Source: Bacillota bacterium (GTDB lineage Bacteria; Bacillota; Clostridia; Lachnospirales; Lachnospiraceae). Taken from it: DNA of 15,427 nucleotides. The DNA is taken from positions 1 to 15,427 of the forward strand of contig JAEWPQ010000010.1 of the NCBI GenBank assembly GCA_023460575.1, written 5' to 3'. How positions within the stretch are numbered: the first letter of the stretch is position 1; each line of letters opens with the position of its first letter. The notes beneath the pieces were generated by a model. The model searched no databases, was not told the DNA's origin, and saw nothing but the letters and a program-made list of their open reading frames with translations. The position numbers were made by a program, and so were the translations under genes. Positions 7,382 to 14,092 of this stretch are shown here, in pieces.

Positions 7382-7392
7382 CAGGCAGCACT

Positions 7393-8250
7393 CTATTGGT
7401 CGGCTAATTGATCCAGAGATTTAAACTGATAACCCATTTCTTCCCATTTGGTCAGAAGCTCATCCAGTACCTGGGCGTTGGTACTGGAAGTGCTGTGCAA
7501 AAGCACGATGGCGCCGGGATGAATCCGTCCTAATAGTTTTTTGAAAGCTTCTTCCTTGGTAGGCTGTTTATCCTGATACCAGTCTACATAGGCAAGACTC
7601 CAGAAAAAGGTTTTGTATCCCATATCCTTTGCCATCTGTAAATTGGATTCACTGTATTTGCCCTGGGGTGGACGGTAATATTTTTTCATCTGTTGCCCTG
7701 TGGTCTGTTGAAACAACGTTTCCAGATCGCCAAGCTCTTTTTCAAAAGCTTCTTTCGAACTCATCTTTGACATATCCGGATGGTGATAGGTATGGTTGCC
7801 TACGGTGTGTCCTTCGGCTATCATACGTTTGACCAGCTCCGGTGCAGTCTCTATGTAGTTGCCCACTACAAAAAAGGTAGCCGGTGCGTGGTGTTTTTTT
7901 AATGCGTCCAGAATCGCGGCAGTGTTTCCATTTTCATATCCGGCGTCAAAGGTGAGATATAAGATCTTATCCGGGGTTTTTTGTGCATAATATGCATTGT
8001 ATTGCTTTAAATAGTCCATGGTGGCATTGGCCACCGGAGCCTGCCCTTCCTGCTGGAAGCTTAATCCCCAGTTACCCTCTGCAGCAGTTTCTACAGCACG
8101 ATGATGCCCGGTCAGCATAGCCCCCAGACGCCCGGCAAAAAAGGCGCATAAAAGGAGCAGAAATACCATCAGGGCTTTCTTTCCCTTTTCTGGTGAAACA
8201 GAAAATGTTCTGATTTTTTCCGTCAGTCTTAATCGGTTGAACCATTTCAT
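7393..8250 (-). CDS. pdaA: Polysaccharide deacetylase, PdaA-type muramic delta-lactam de-N-acetylase
   Basis: This protein probably removes the N-acetyl group from muramic acid during formation of the muramic delta-lactam of spore cortex peptidoglycan. It has 285 residues. An N-terminal membrane anchor (about 26-47) places the NodB domain outside the membrane. The PdaA-type lead-in WGLSFQ (61-66) and APVANA are followed by the NodB motifs: TFDAGYENGNT with catalytic Asp102, GNHTYHHPDMS with metal ligands His153 and His157, RPPQGKYS (193-200) and LLHSTS with His252. The GYENG form and WGLSF are typical of PdaA rather than general chitin deacetylases. The start has GGAG at 8260-8263 on the minus strand. 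It lies 66 bases downstream of the HxlR regulator gene on the same strand, so readthrough is possible. Presence of pdaA indicates a sporulating host. Confidence 0.9.
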   Translation of the reverse strand: MKWFNRLRLTEKIRTFSVSPEKGKKALMVFLLLLCAFFAGRLGAMLTGHHRAVETAAEGNWGLSFQQEGQAPVANATMDYLKQYNAYYAQKTPDKILYLTFDAGYENGNTAAILDALKKHHAPATFFVVGNYIETAPELVKRMIAEGHTVGNHTYHHPDMSKMSSKEAFEKELGDLETLFQQTTGQQMKKYYRPPQGKYSESNLQMAKDMGYKTFFWSLAYVDWYQDKQPTKEEAFKKLLGRIHPGAIVLLHSTSSTNAQVLDELLTKWEEMGYQFKSLDQLADQ

Positions 8251-8316
8251 AGTAAAACTCCGTCATGTACGTTTGTTTCAATATATGACAGAGTTTCGGG
8301 AATATATGCTGCTGGA

Positions 8317-8646
8317 TTAACGTTCAGACCATTTTTCTCCCCATATTTTCATCTGATTAACGACGTTTTGTAAATCCATGCCTTTCTCTGTCAGCGTGTA
8401 ACGGACTTCAGGCGGTATGGTGGGGATGACTTTTCTTGTCAAAATGCCATGGGATTCTAAAGAACGCAGACAGGCAGTCAGTGTTTTGGGACTGATTCCG
8501 TGTAAGCTGCTTCGAAGCTCTCCGAATCGCTTTGTGCCTGGAAAGAGATTTTTTATTATAAGAAAAGACCATTTTCCGCCGATAATATTAAACATTTTTT
8601 CAACATGACATTCCAGGGTTTTGGGCATTATTTCTTTATTCTTCAT
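8317..8646 (-). CDS. HxlR-family winged-helix transcriptional regulator
   Basis: This is a DNA-binding protein of 109 residues, the normal length for the HxlR (DUF24, PF01638) family. The diagnostic N-terminal stretch is LECHVEKMFNIIGGKWSFLI. Its Cys13 sits at the position that senses electrophiles or oxidants in relatives such as YodB and HypR. The helix-turn-helix continues through GTKRFGELRSSLHGISPKTL, and the wing is EVRYTLTEKG. The gene is divergent from the PhzF-family isomerase gene with a 130-base shared control region, and HxlR proteins commonly control the adjacent divergent oxidoreductase or isomerase. Target and inducer are inferred. Confidence 0.93.
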   Translation of the reverse strand: MKNKEIMPKTLECHVEKMFNIIGGKWSFLIIKNLFPGTKRFGELRSSLHGISPKTLTACLRSLESHGILTRKVIPTIPPEVRYTLTEKGMDLQNVVNQMKIWGEKWSER

Positions 8647-8692
8647 AGTTTTTCTGCCTCTATATTATTTTTTGATAGTTAGTATCTTTTGG

Positions 8693-8748
8693 GTAATTAT
8701 ATAACAGAAATGTAATTACTTGTCAAGAGGAACTAACAGTATTAAGAT
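8693..8748. promoter_or_regulatory. Back-to-back promoters sharing overlapping -35 boxes (hxlR / phzF intergenic)
   Basis: Plus strand, for the PhzF gene: TTGTCA (8720-8725), 17 bp, TAAGAT (8743-8748). Minus strand, for hxlR: TTGACA (8726-8721), 17 bp, TATATA (8703-8698). The two -35 boxes use the same bases. GTAATTA at 8693-8699 and its complement TAATTAC at 8713-8719 form an inverted repeat over the hxlR promoter, and GTTAGT (8678-8683) with ACTAAC (8732-8737) makes a wider pair. These repeats are candidate HxlR operator elements. Confidence 0.6.
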
Positions 8749-8776
8749 ATAAAAGACAAGAGTGAGGAGGATTTTT

Positions 8777-9682
8777 ATGAAAAAATCATATCGGATCTAC
8801 CAGGTGGATTCATTTACCAGAGAGAGATTTACCGGCAATCCGGCAGGAGTGGTGGCCAATGCCGACGGTTTAAGTGACAGTATGATGCTTAAAATAGCCA
8901 GAGAGTTAAATAATTCGGAAACAGCCTTTCTTTTTCCGGGATCAGAGGGAGAGTATGACGTTCATGTCCGTTTTTTTACACCCCGGTGTGAAGTGCCCAT
9001 CTGCGGTCATGCGACAATCGCAGCCCATTATGTGAGAGCATTGGAATGTGGTATGACTTCTGGAGTGGTCATACAGAAAACAGGGGCTGGAATCCTTCCT
9101 GTTGAAATCCGGTCAGAGGGTGGAGATTATACCATCACTATGACACAGGGAGAAGTGATGGTGGGAGAGCCGCTGCCGTTACCGGTTCAGCTGGAGATTT
9201 TGGCAGCTCTTGGGATTCCGGAAGAAAAACTCAGGAGGGACTGTTCCATTGCCATAGCATCAACCGGCCATTCTAAGGTGATGATTGGCATTACGGAGTT
9301 AAAACTGCTGCACAATTTAAAGCCTGACCTTGCAAAACTGACAGAAATCAGTGCCCGGACCGGCTGCAACGGATATTATGTGTTCACACTTCATCCGGAG
9401 GAAGCAACCCTTGTTCATGGGAGGATGTTTGCGCCTGCCATTGGGATTGCGGAGGATCCGGTGACAGGAAATGCCAATGGCCCTTTAGGGGCTTATTTCG
9501 TTACGTATGGATTGTTTGGAAAGGATAAAGAGGAGTTTTCTTTTGAGGCGGTACAGGGAGAAGCCATTGGGCGTATGGGAAATATTTCAGTTACTGTGGG
9601 AATAAAAGAAGAGAAACCGGTTAAAGTGACAATCACAGGAAAGGCTGTGACTGTCTTTTCAATGGAAATGGAACTGCAATAG
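8777..9682 (+). CDS. PhzF-family isomerase/epimerase-like protein (YddE-like)
   Basis: This is a cytoplasmic protein of 301 residues with the two-lobed diaminopimelate-epimerase-like fold of the PhzF family (PF02567). Motifs: VDSFTRERFTGNPAGVV at the start, LNNSETAF with the catalytic acid Glu48, FTPRCEVPICGHATIAAHYV (67-86), and EDPVTGNANGPLGAYFV near the C-terminal lobe. Only PhzF of phenazine synthesis has a well-known reaction, isomerisation of trans-2,3-dihydro-3-hydroxyanthranilate. No phenazine genes are near, so that function should not be assumed. The start is the ATG at 8777 with GAGGAGG at 8764-8770; an in-frame GTG at 8762 overlaps that RBS and is unlikely. It is a single-gene unit ended by the hairpin at 9687 and probably controlled by the divergent HxlR protein. 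Confidence 0.92.
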   Translation: MKKSYRIYQVDSFTRERFTGNPAGVVANADGLSDSMMLKIARELNNSETAFLFPGSEGEYDVHVRFFTPRCEVPICGHATIAAHYVRALECGMTSGVVIQKTGAGILPVEIRSEGGDYTITMTQGEVMVGEPLPLPVQLEILAALGIPEEKLRRDCSIAIASTGHSKVMIGITELKLLHNLKPDLAKLTEISARTGCNGYYVFTLHPEEATLVHGRMFAPAIGIAEDPVTGNANGPLGAYFVTYGLFGKDKEEFSFEAVQGEAIGRMGNISVTVGIKEEKPVKVTITGKAVTVFSMEMELQ

Positions 9683-9686
9683 AAAT

Positions 9687-9732
9687 AAGGATTTTTGTCC
9701 GGTGTTTCCTGTCCGGGCAAAAATCCTTTTCT
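9687..9732 (+). terminator. Intrinsic terminator after the PhzF-family gene
   Basis: Bases 9687-9702 pair with 9713-9728 (16 bp, one G-U) around a 10-base loop, followed by a short T run. It sits between the convergent isomerase and carbamate kinase genes. The A-rich start of the stem could let it serve both directions. Confidence 0.88.
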
Positions 9733-9736
9733 TTGT

Positions 9737-10675
9737 TTAGGCTTCTGTTATAATAGTACCTGCTTTATCATCCAGACTTTCTTCTGCTTTTTCCAGGGAA
9801 GTAATGATCGCTTTCCGGTTTCTTCCATGTTCAATGAAATCCAGGGAGGCCTCAATCTTTGGAAGCATGGAAGAGGATTCAAACTGATTGTCCTCAATAT
9901 AAGCGGCAGCTTCCCTGATACTCATGCGGCCGATTGGTCTGGCCTCCGGTTTCCCGAAGTCTAAGGTTACGTTATCTACGTTAGTTAAAATCATCAGAAC
10001 GTCGGCATCGATTTCTTTCGCCAGCAGTCCGGCAGCTCTGTCCTTTTCAATCACAGCACTGGCGCCCTTTAAGTAGCAGCCCTGCTCCATAACAGGAATG
10101 CCGCCGCCGCCGCAGGCGATCACAATCTGATCTGCATCCATAACTGCCTTAATGATATCAATCTCAACAATAGAAACTGGCTTTGGGGAAGCGACAACTC
10201 TGCGGAATCCTTTGCCTGTAACCTCTTCCACATAGTTTCCTTTTTCCTCTTCTTCCTTTGCTTCCTCTGCAGACATGAAACGGCCGATGGGCTTCATGGG
10301 TGTGTAGAAAGCCTCGTCATATGGGTTTACCATCATCTGGGTTAAAATCGTAGCTACGGATTTATAGATGCCCCGGGTCATGAGTTCTGCACGGATTCCG
10401 TTTTGCAAGTCGTAGCCGATGTAGCCCTGGCTCATGGCAGAACAGACAGACATGGGGGCAGAGGTATATCCGTCATGCTGTTTTCCGAATTCATTCATTG
10501 CAGTGTGAATCATTCCAACCTGGGGAGCATTGCTGTGAGTAACGGCCACCTGCCAGCCGGACTGAATAAAATCTGCAATTACTTTGGCAGTGCTGGCAAC
10601 TGCCGTCTTCTGTTCCGGAAGGTTTGTTCCCAAAGCATGATGTCCCAAAGCTATCACAATACGTTTTTTTGCCAT
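9737..10675 (-). CDS. arcC: Carbamate kinase homologue (YqeA-like) with variant glycine loops
   Basis: This is a cytoplasmic amino-acid-kinase-fold protein of 312 residues. Carbamate kinases make ATP from carbamoyl phosphate and ADP. The family match is long: MSVCSAMSQGYIGYDLQN (75-92), GKGFRRVVASPKPVSIVE, VIACGGGGIPV, KGASAVIEKD and SSMLPKIEAS, closest in style to E. coli YqeA. Two normally invariant substrate loops differ. The first, usually GGNAL, reads GHHAL (11-15); the second, usually HGNGPQVG, reads HSNAPQVG (47-54). Kinase activity or specificity may therefore differ. The start at 10675 follows GAGAGGA on the minus strand; an in-frame ATG at 10696 lies upstream of that RBS. No arginine deiminase, ornithine or YgeW carbamoyltransferase gene is in the window. 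Confidence 0.85.
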   Translation of the reverse strand: MAKKRIVIALGHHALGTNLPEQKTAVASTAKVIADFIQSGWQVAVTHSNAPQVGMIHTAMNEFGKQHDGYTSAPMSVCSAMSQGYIGYDLQNGIRAELMTRGIYKSVATILTQMMVNPYDEAFYTPMKPIGRFMSAEEAKEEEEKGNYVEEVTGKGFRRVVASPKPVSIVEIDIIKAVMDADQIVIACGGGGIPVMEQGCYLKGASAVIEKDRAAGLLAKEIDADVLMILTNVDNVTLDFGKPEARPIGRMSIREAAAYIEDNQFESSSMLPKIEASLDFIEHGRNRKAIITSLEKAEESLDDKAGTIITEA

Positions 10676-10723
10676 ATCATTTCCTCTCAGTTTCATGTAG
10701 TTTTAATCAGAAATTATAAAGAC

Positions 10724-10752
10724 ATTATATTATCAGCGGATAAAAAAAGCAA
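10724..10752 (-). promoter_or_regulatory. Promoter of the carbamate kinase gene
   Basis: On the minus strand, TTGCTT (10752-10747) is followed by a 17-bp spacer and a perfect TATAAT (10729-10724). Initiation would fall near 10717, leaving a leader of about 40 bases to the ATG at 10675. Confidence 0.65.
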
Positions 10753-10849
10753 CCGCTTTCGGACATACAGGGAAATGAGAAAAGATTTCAATAGATTTTA
10801 GAAATAATTTTAAAAAAATTAAGTGAATATCCTGAAATCAGGTGGTATA

Positions 10850-11641
10850 ATGTTTAAGAAGATACAGAAAATGAAAGGAAAGGTACTTATGATAGTAATC
10901 ATTCTGCATCTGATTCTTCCTTTGTTTACCTATACGTTAGCCACTACTTTCCTGTATTTGGCGGTGCCTTTGGGACCTCTTTTAGCTACGGGATTATCTG
11001 CAGTACTGAATATTCCGGTTTTGCTCTGGGTCTATTTTTATGATCAGAAAAACAGGGGATCTTCACTGGCAGAGAGTTTCAAGCTTACAAAAAGTCCTGT
11101 TTCCATATGTTTGCTGGGGGCCGCTCTTTGCATCCTGGGTAATTGGGTTGTGGAAGTCATGGGACTGACCAGGATATCAAAGGCATATCAGGAAGCGGCG
11201 AATGCCCTGTATTCTCCGCCGTTTGCGCTACAGTTTCTGGCATCCGGTTTTGTTATTCCGGCAGCAGAGGAACTGATTTTCAGAGGGATGATATTTGCCT
11301 GCCTTCGGGATAAATTTTCGTTTGGACTTTCGGCTGTCATATCAGCCGCCTTATTTGGACTTTACCACGGAAATCTTCCCCAGGGTGTTTATGCTTTTTT
11401 AATCGGTCTTGCGGCAGCCTGGCTATATGAGAGAACGAAAGCCCTGTCAGCAGCCTTCATGCTTCATATCTCGGCTAATTTACTTTCGCTTTTCATAACC
11501 GACACGAAGCTGTCCGGATTTTTATTTCAAAAGGGACATGCTGCAGTGACTGTGGCTGTTATAGCTGCGGCAGTTGTTGTGACTGTATTTTGTATTGTCC
11601 GGATTTATTGGAAAAACAACCTAAAGGAGGATATTGTGTGA
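10850..11641 (+). CDS. CPBP-family intramembrane glutamic endopeptidase (Abi/CAAX protease-like)
   Basis: This is a polytopic membrane protein of 263 residues with about seven or eight hydrophobic segments. It carries all three CPBP (PF02517) motifs: EELIFR (Glu140, Glu141, Arg145), FGLYH (Phe169, His173) and HISAN (His206, Asn210), so the catalytic centre appears intact. Bacterial members act in bacteriocin immunity, peptide maturation or membrane-protein processing; which applies here cannot be told. I take the ATG at 10850 behind AGGTGG; an upstream in-frame GTG at 10823 lacks an RBS. The spacing from AGGTGG is short (four bases), and CCTGA/TCAGG (10831-10842) overlaps it. The stop codon overlaps the GTG of the glycosyltransferase gene, so the two are co-translated. 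Confidence 0.9.
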   Translation: MFKKIQKMKGKVLMIVIILHLILPLFTYTLATTFLYLAVPLGPLLATGLSAVLNIPVLLWVYFYDQKNRGSSLAESFKLTKSPVSICLLGAALCILGNWVVEVMGLTRISKAYQEAANALYSPPFALQFLASGFVIPAAEELIFRGMIFACLRDKFSFGLSAVISAALFGLYHGNLPQGVYAFLIGLAAAWLYERTKALSAAFMLHISANLLSLFITDTKLSGFLFQKGHAAVTVAVIAAAVVVTVFCIVRIYWKNNLKEDIV

Positions 11642-12657
11642 AACTCTTATCTGTAGCAATTCCATGTTATAATTCAGAAGCCTATATGAGGAACTGCATC
11701 GAATCCCTGCTGCCAGGCGGAGAAGAGGTGGAGATCCTTATTGTAGATGACGGTTCAGTAAAGGACCGTACAGCCGAAATTGCAGATGAATATGAACGGA
11801 ATTATCCGGGAATCTGCAAGGCGATCCATCAGGAGAATGGCGGGCATGGAGAAGCGGTTAATGCAGGATTAAGGAATGCATCCGGAATCTATTTTAAGGT
11901 AGTGGACAGCGATGACTGGGTGGATGAATCTGCTTATATGGAAATTCTCAATACGCTCAGGAGTTTTGTTTACGGTGAAAAGACACTTGACATGCTGGTG
12001 AGCAATTTTGTATATGAAAAACAGGGTTCAAAAAGGAAAAAGGTAATGAATTACCGGACTGCACTCCCGGAGAATGAACTGATAGACTGGGATGACGTGA
12101 AGGTATTTATACTGGGACAATACATTCTTATGCACTCTGTCATTTACAGGACCGAGCTTTTAAGGCAGTGCGGTCTGGAACTGCCCAAACATACCTTTTA
12201 CGTAGACAATATTTTTGTATATCAGCCGCTTCCCCATGTGAAGACCATGTATTATTTAAACGTGAACTTTTACCGCTACTTCATAGGCAGGGAGGATCAG
12301 TCAGTCAATGAACAGATCATGATAGGGAGGATAGATCAGCAGATCCGTGTAACAAAGCTGATGCTTTCCTATTACGACGTAATGAAGATAAAGCAGCACA
12401 AGCTTCGCCGTTACATGGTGAGGTATTTAGAGATTATGATGGTTATAACCTCCATTCTTGCAATAAAGTCAGGAACAGAGGAAAATATGGAGAAAAAGAA
12501 AGAATTATGGCAGAGCCTGCGAAAACAGAATTTAAAGCTTTATTTAAGGCTTCGTTATGGATTCCTGGGACAGGGAGTCAATCTGCCGGGCAAGGGCGGA
12601 ATGAAATTCCCCATCGCCATTTATAAAATGACTCAAAAATTTTTTGGCTTTAATTAA
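11638..12657 (+). CDS. Family 2 (GT-A) glycosyltransferase
   Basis: This is a cytoplasmic or membrane-associated glycosyltransferase of 339 residues that uses a nucleotide sugar, probably in cell-surface polysaccharide or glycolipid synthesis. The N-terminal GT-A domain shows SVAIPCYNSEAYMRNCI (5-21), the nucleotide-binding VDDGS (36-40), NGGHGEAVNAGL (67-78) and the metal-binding DSDDW (90-94). No membrane segment is evident. The C-terminal half is basic (RKQNLKLYLRLR). The GTG start at 11638 has a perfect AAGGAGG at 11624-11630 and overlaps the protease stop by four bases. Donor and acceptor are unknown. No other surface-polysaccharide genes flank it, so it may act alone, and the coupled protease gene is an unusual partner. 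Confidence 0.92.
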   Translation: MKLLSVAIPCYNSEAYMRNCIESLLPGGEEVEILIVDDGSVKDRTAEIADEYERNYPGICKAIHQENGGHGEAVNAGLRNASGIYFKVVDSDDWVDESAYMEILNTLRSFVYGEKTLDMLVSNFVYEKQGSKRKKVMNYRTALPENELIDWDDVKVFILGQYILMHSVIYRTELLRQCGLELPKHTFYVDNIFVYQPLPHVKTMYYLNVNFYRYFIGREDQSVNEQIMIGRIDQQIRVTKLMLSYYDVMKIKQHKLRRYMVRYLEIMMVITSILAIKSGTEENMEKKKELWQSLRKQNLKLYLRLRYGFLGQGVNLPGKGGMKFPIAIYKMTQKFFGFN

Positions 12658-12666
12658 TATGGTTCT

Positions 12667-12703
12667 AAAAAAGACCTCCCCGGCAATGGGAAGGTCTTTT
12701 TTT
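12667..12703 (+). terminator. Bidirectional terminator between glycosyltransferase and PAP2 genes
   Basis: AAAAAAGACCTCCC (12667-12680) pairs with 12688-12702 with a single bulged A, giving a GC-rich core flanked by A and T runs. The stop codon of the minus-strand PAP2 gene (12702-12704) touches the T run, so both convergent genes end on this hairpin. Confidence 0.9.
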
Positions 12704-13364
12704 AACTGATTGCTTTTTCGGAAACCTTTTTTCTGTTTGGAACAAGGGATTCGGAATAAACAAACTGATACATAATATATGCCATGGCTATGGAGCCAAG
12801 ACCGTCAAAAGCAGAATGCTGCTTTAAGAATACTGTTGCCAGGCAGATTGAGATCATTAAAATAAAGGATGCGGCTCTTAACAGCCCGTACTTTTTCAAA
12901 CTTTCACTCCGGCAGACTGCGATGTGCACACAGATGGAATTATACACATGTATGCTTGGGAATACATTAGTACAGGTGTCTGCAGAATAGAGAAGATGAA
13001 CAATTGCAGAAGGAATATTCTTATTCGGATCAACAAGTGGTCTGAAATCCGTCCCGTTTGGAAAGACGGTACAGATTACAAGGCTTATGGTCATACCTGT
13101 AAACAGCATGGTGCACAGTCTGTAATATTCTTTTACATCATGAAAGAAAAAATAACAGATGGAAACCGCCACATAAGCAAACCACATCAGATATGGAATA
13201 ATGAAATATTCATTAAACGGAATATAGTCATCAATGGCTATATGCATGATATGGTAGTTGCTGGTCACCGCTTTTTCCAGGTAGAAAAACCATGGTATAT
13301 AGAGGAAGGCGTAGCTGAGAATCCATACATGCCGGTATTTGGTAAATAACTGTTTTATATTCAT
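12702..13364 (-). CDS. PAP2-family membrane phosphatase / inositolphosphotransferase-like protein
   Basis: This is an integral membrane protein of 220 residues with about six hydrophobic segments. The phosphatidic acid phosphatase 2 active-site motifs are present in variant form: GTDFRP (Arg108-Pro109), FPSIHV (Ser137, catalytic His139) and KQHSAFD (181-187, His183 and Asp187). PSIH instead of PSGH and KQHSxxD instead of SRx5HxxxD resemble the AUR1/inositolphosphotransferase-like subgroup (PAP2_3), so a lipid-phosphate phosphatase or a head-group transferase are both possible. The start is ATG at 13364 because AAGGA lies at 13372-13376 on the minus strand at good spacing; the ATG at 13373 abuts it. 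It is a single-gene unit, divergent from the small membrane protein gene. Confidence 0.87.
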   Translation of the reverse strand: MNIKQLFTKYRHVWILSYAFLYIPWFFYLEKAVTSNYHIMHIAIDDYIPFNEYFIIPYLMWFAYVAVSICYFFFHDVKEYYRLCTMLFTGMTISLVICTVFPNGTDFRPLVDPNKNIPSAIVHLLYSADTCTNVFPSIHVYNSICVHIAVCRSESLKKYGLLRAASFILMISICLATVFLKQHSAFDGLGSIAMAYIMYQFVYSESLVPNRKKVSEKAIS

Positions 13365-13416
13365 AAAAGACATCCTTCTTAACTGTGTGTGGGATAATAG
13401 TAGTCAACTTTTGAGG

Positions 13417-13445
13417 ATTATATCACACTCGTTTTATCAGTACAA
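13417..13445 (-). promoter_or_regulatory. Promoter of the PAP2-family gene
   Basis: On the minus strand, a perfect TATAAT (13422-13417) is preceded by an extended -10 TG and, 17 bp upstream, by TTGTAC (13445-13440). The leader would be about 45 bases. Confidence 0.6.
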
Positions 13446-13524
13446 TAGTATTTCAGAAATGTTAATATTTTATTCAGTAAAGGTTTCAAATCATGTACGT
13501 AAATATAATCTTTTTATAAAACAG

Positions 13525-13553
13525 TTGATAGACTGTCCATCTTTGTGTATAGT
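13525..13553 (+). promoter_or_regulatory. Promoter of the small membrane protein / Nudix unit
   Basis: TTGATA (13525-13530), a 17-bp spacer and TATAGT (13548-13553), each 5 of 6 to consensus. Initiation would be near 13560, with AAAGGAA before the ATG at 13586. The rest of the 220-base divergent gap (13365-13585) holds only the opposing promoter and AT-rich sequence. Confidence 0.7.
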
Positions 13554-13585
13554 ATAAAAGCAGACTTTTATTATGAAAGGAATAG

Positions 13586-14068
13586 ATGATGTTACAAAAA
13601 TATATAACAGTATTTTTAATTTCCATGGTTCCGCTTATAGAACTGAGGGGAGCAATTCCTTACTCTGCAGTGATGGGACTGCCTTTGTTCCAGTCCTACC
13701 TTATTGCGATAATCGGTAATTTGCTTCCAGTACCGGTTATCTATCTGTTTGCCAGGAGGGTTCTTGAGTGGGGAACAGATAAGCCGGTAATCGGCGGCTT
13801 CTTTACGTGGTGTCTGGAAAAAGGAAAGCGCGGCGGAGAAAAACTGCAGGCGAAAGCCGGAAGGGGATTGTTCATTGCTCTTTTGATATTTGTTGGAATT
13901 CCTCTTCCTGGTACCGGTGCCTGGACTGGCACATTGGCAGCCAGCCTGCTTGATATTGATTTTAAATCCAGTATTTTAGCTGTGATGGGAGGCGTTTTAA
14001 TGGCAGGAGTTATTATGGGACTTGCCAGTGCAGGTGTACTTGGAGCGCTTCGGTCCATCGTATTTTAA
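13586..14068 (+). CDS. Small integral membrane protein, PF06695 ('small multidrug export protein') type
   Basis: This is a membrane protein of 160 residues with about four hydrophobic segments. It carries the two conserved family motifs: PLIELRGAIPYS near the N-terminus and VGIPLPGTGAWTGTLAA in the second half, each a charged or glycine-proline re-entrant-like stretch. These motifs suggest a relation to the DedA/SNARE-associated superfamily. Despite the database name, evidence for drug export is thin, and the function should be regarded as unknown. Two adjacent ATG codons (13586 and 13589) could start translation. A 24-base gap leads to the Nudix gene, so both are probably one transcript. Confidence 0.87.
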   Translation: MMLQKYITVFLISMVPLIELRGAIPYSAVMGLPLFQSYLIAIIGNLLPVPVIYLFARRVLEWGTDKPVIGGFFTWCLEKGKRGGEKLQAKAGRGLFIALLIFVGIPLPGTGAWTGTLAASLLDIDFKSSILAVMGGVLMAGVIMGLASAGVLGALRSIVF

Positions 14069-14092
14069 AAAACTGGTAGGAAGAAGGGCAGA

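Noticed and set aside
8777..9682. A phenazine biosynthesis function for the PhzF-family protein
   Set aside because: No other phenazine genes are visible; the family is broad and mostly uncharacterised.
9737..10675. Assigning the kinase to a complete arginine deiminase pathway
   Set aside because: No arcA, arcB or antiporter gene is present nearby, and the active-site loops are atypical.
12924..13349. A 141-codon plus-strand open frame opposite the PAP2 gene
   Set aside because: The minus-strand frame holds recognisable PAP2 motifs, an RBS and a promoter; the plus-strand frame has none of these.
13365..13585. A possible small RNA or riboswitch in the divergent gap
   Set aside because: Only two opposing promoters and AT-rich sequence are visible, with no conserved aptamer-like structure or terminator.
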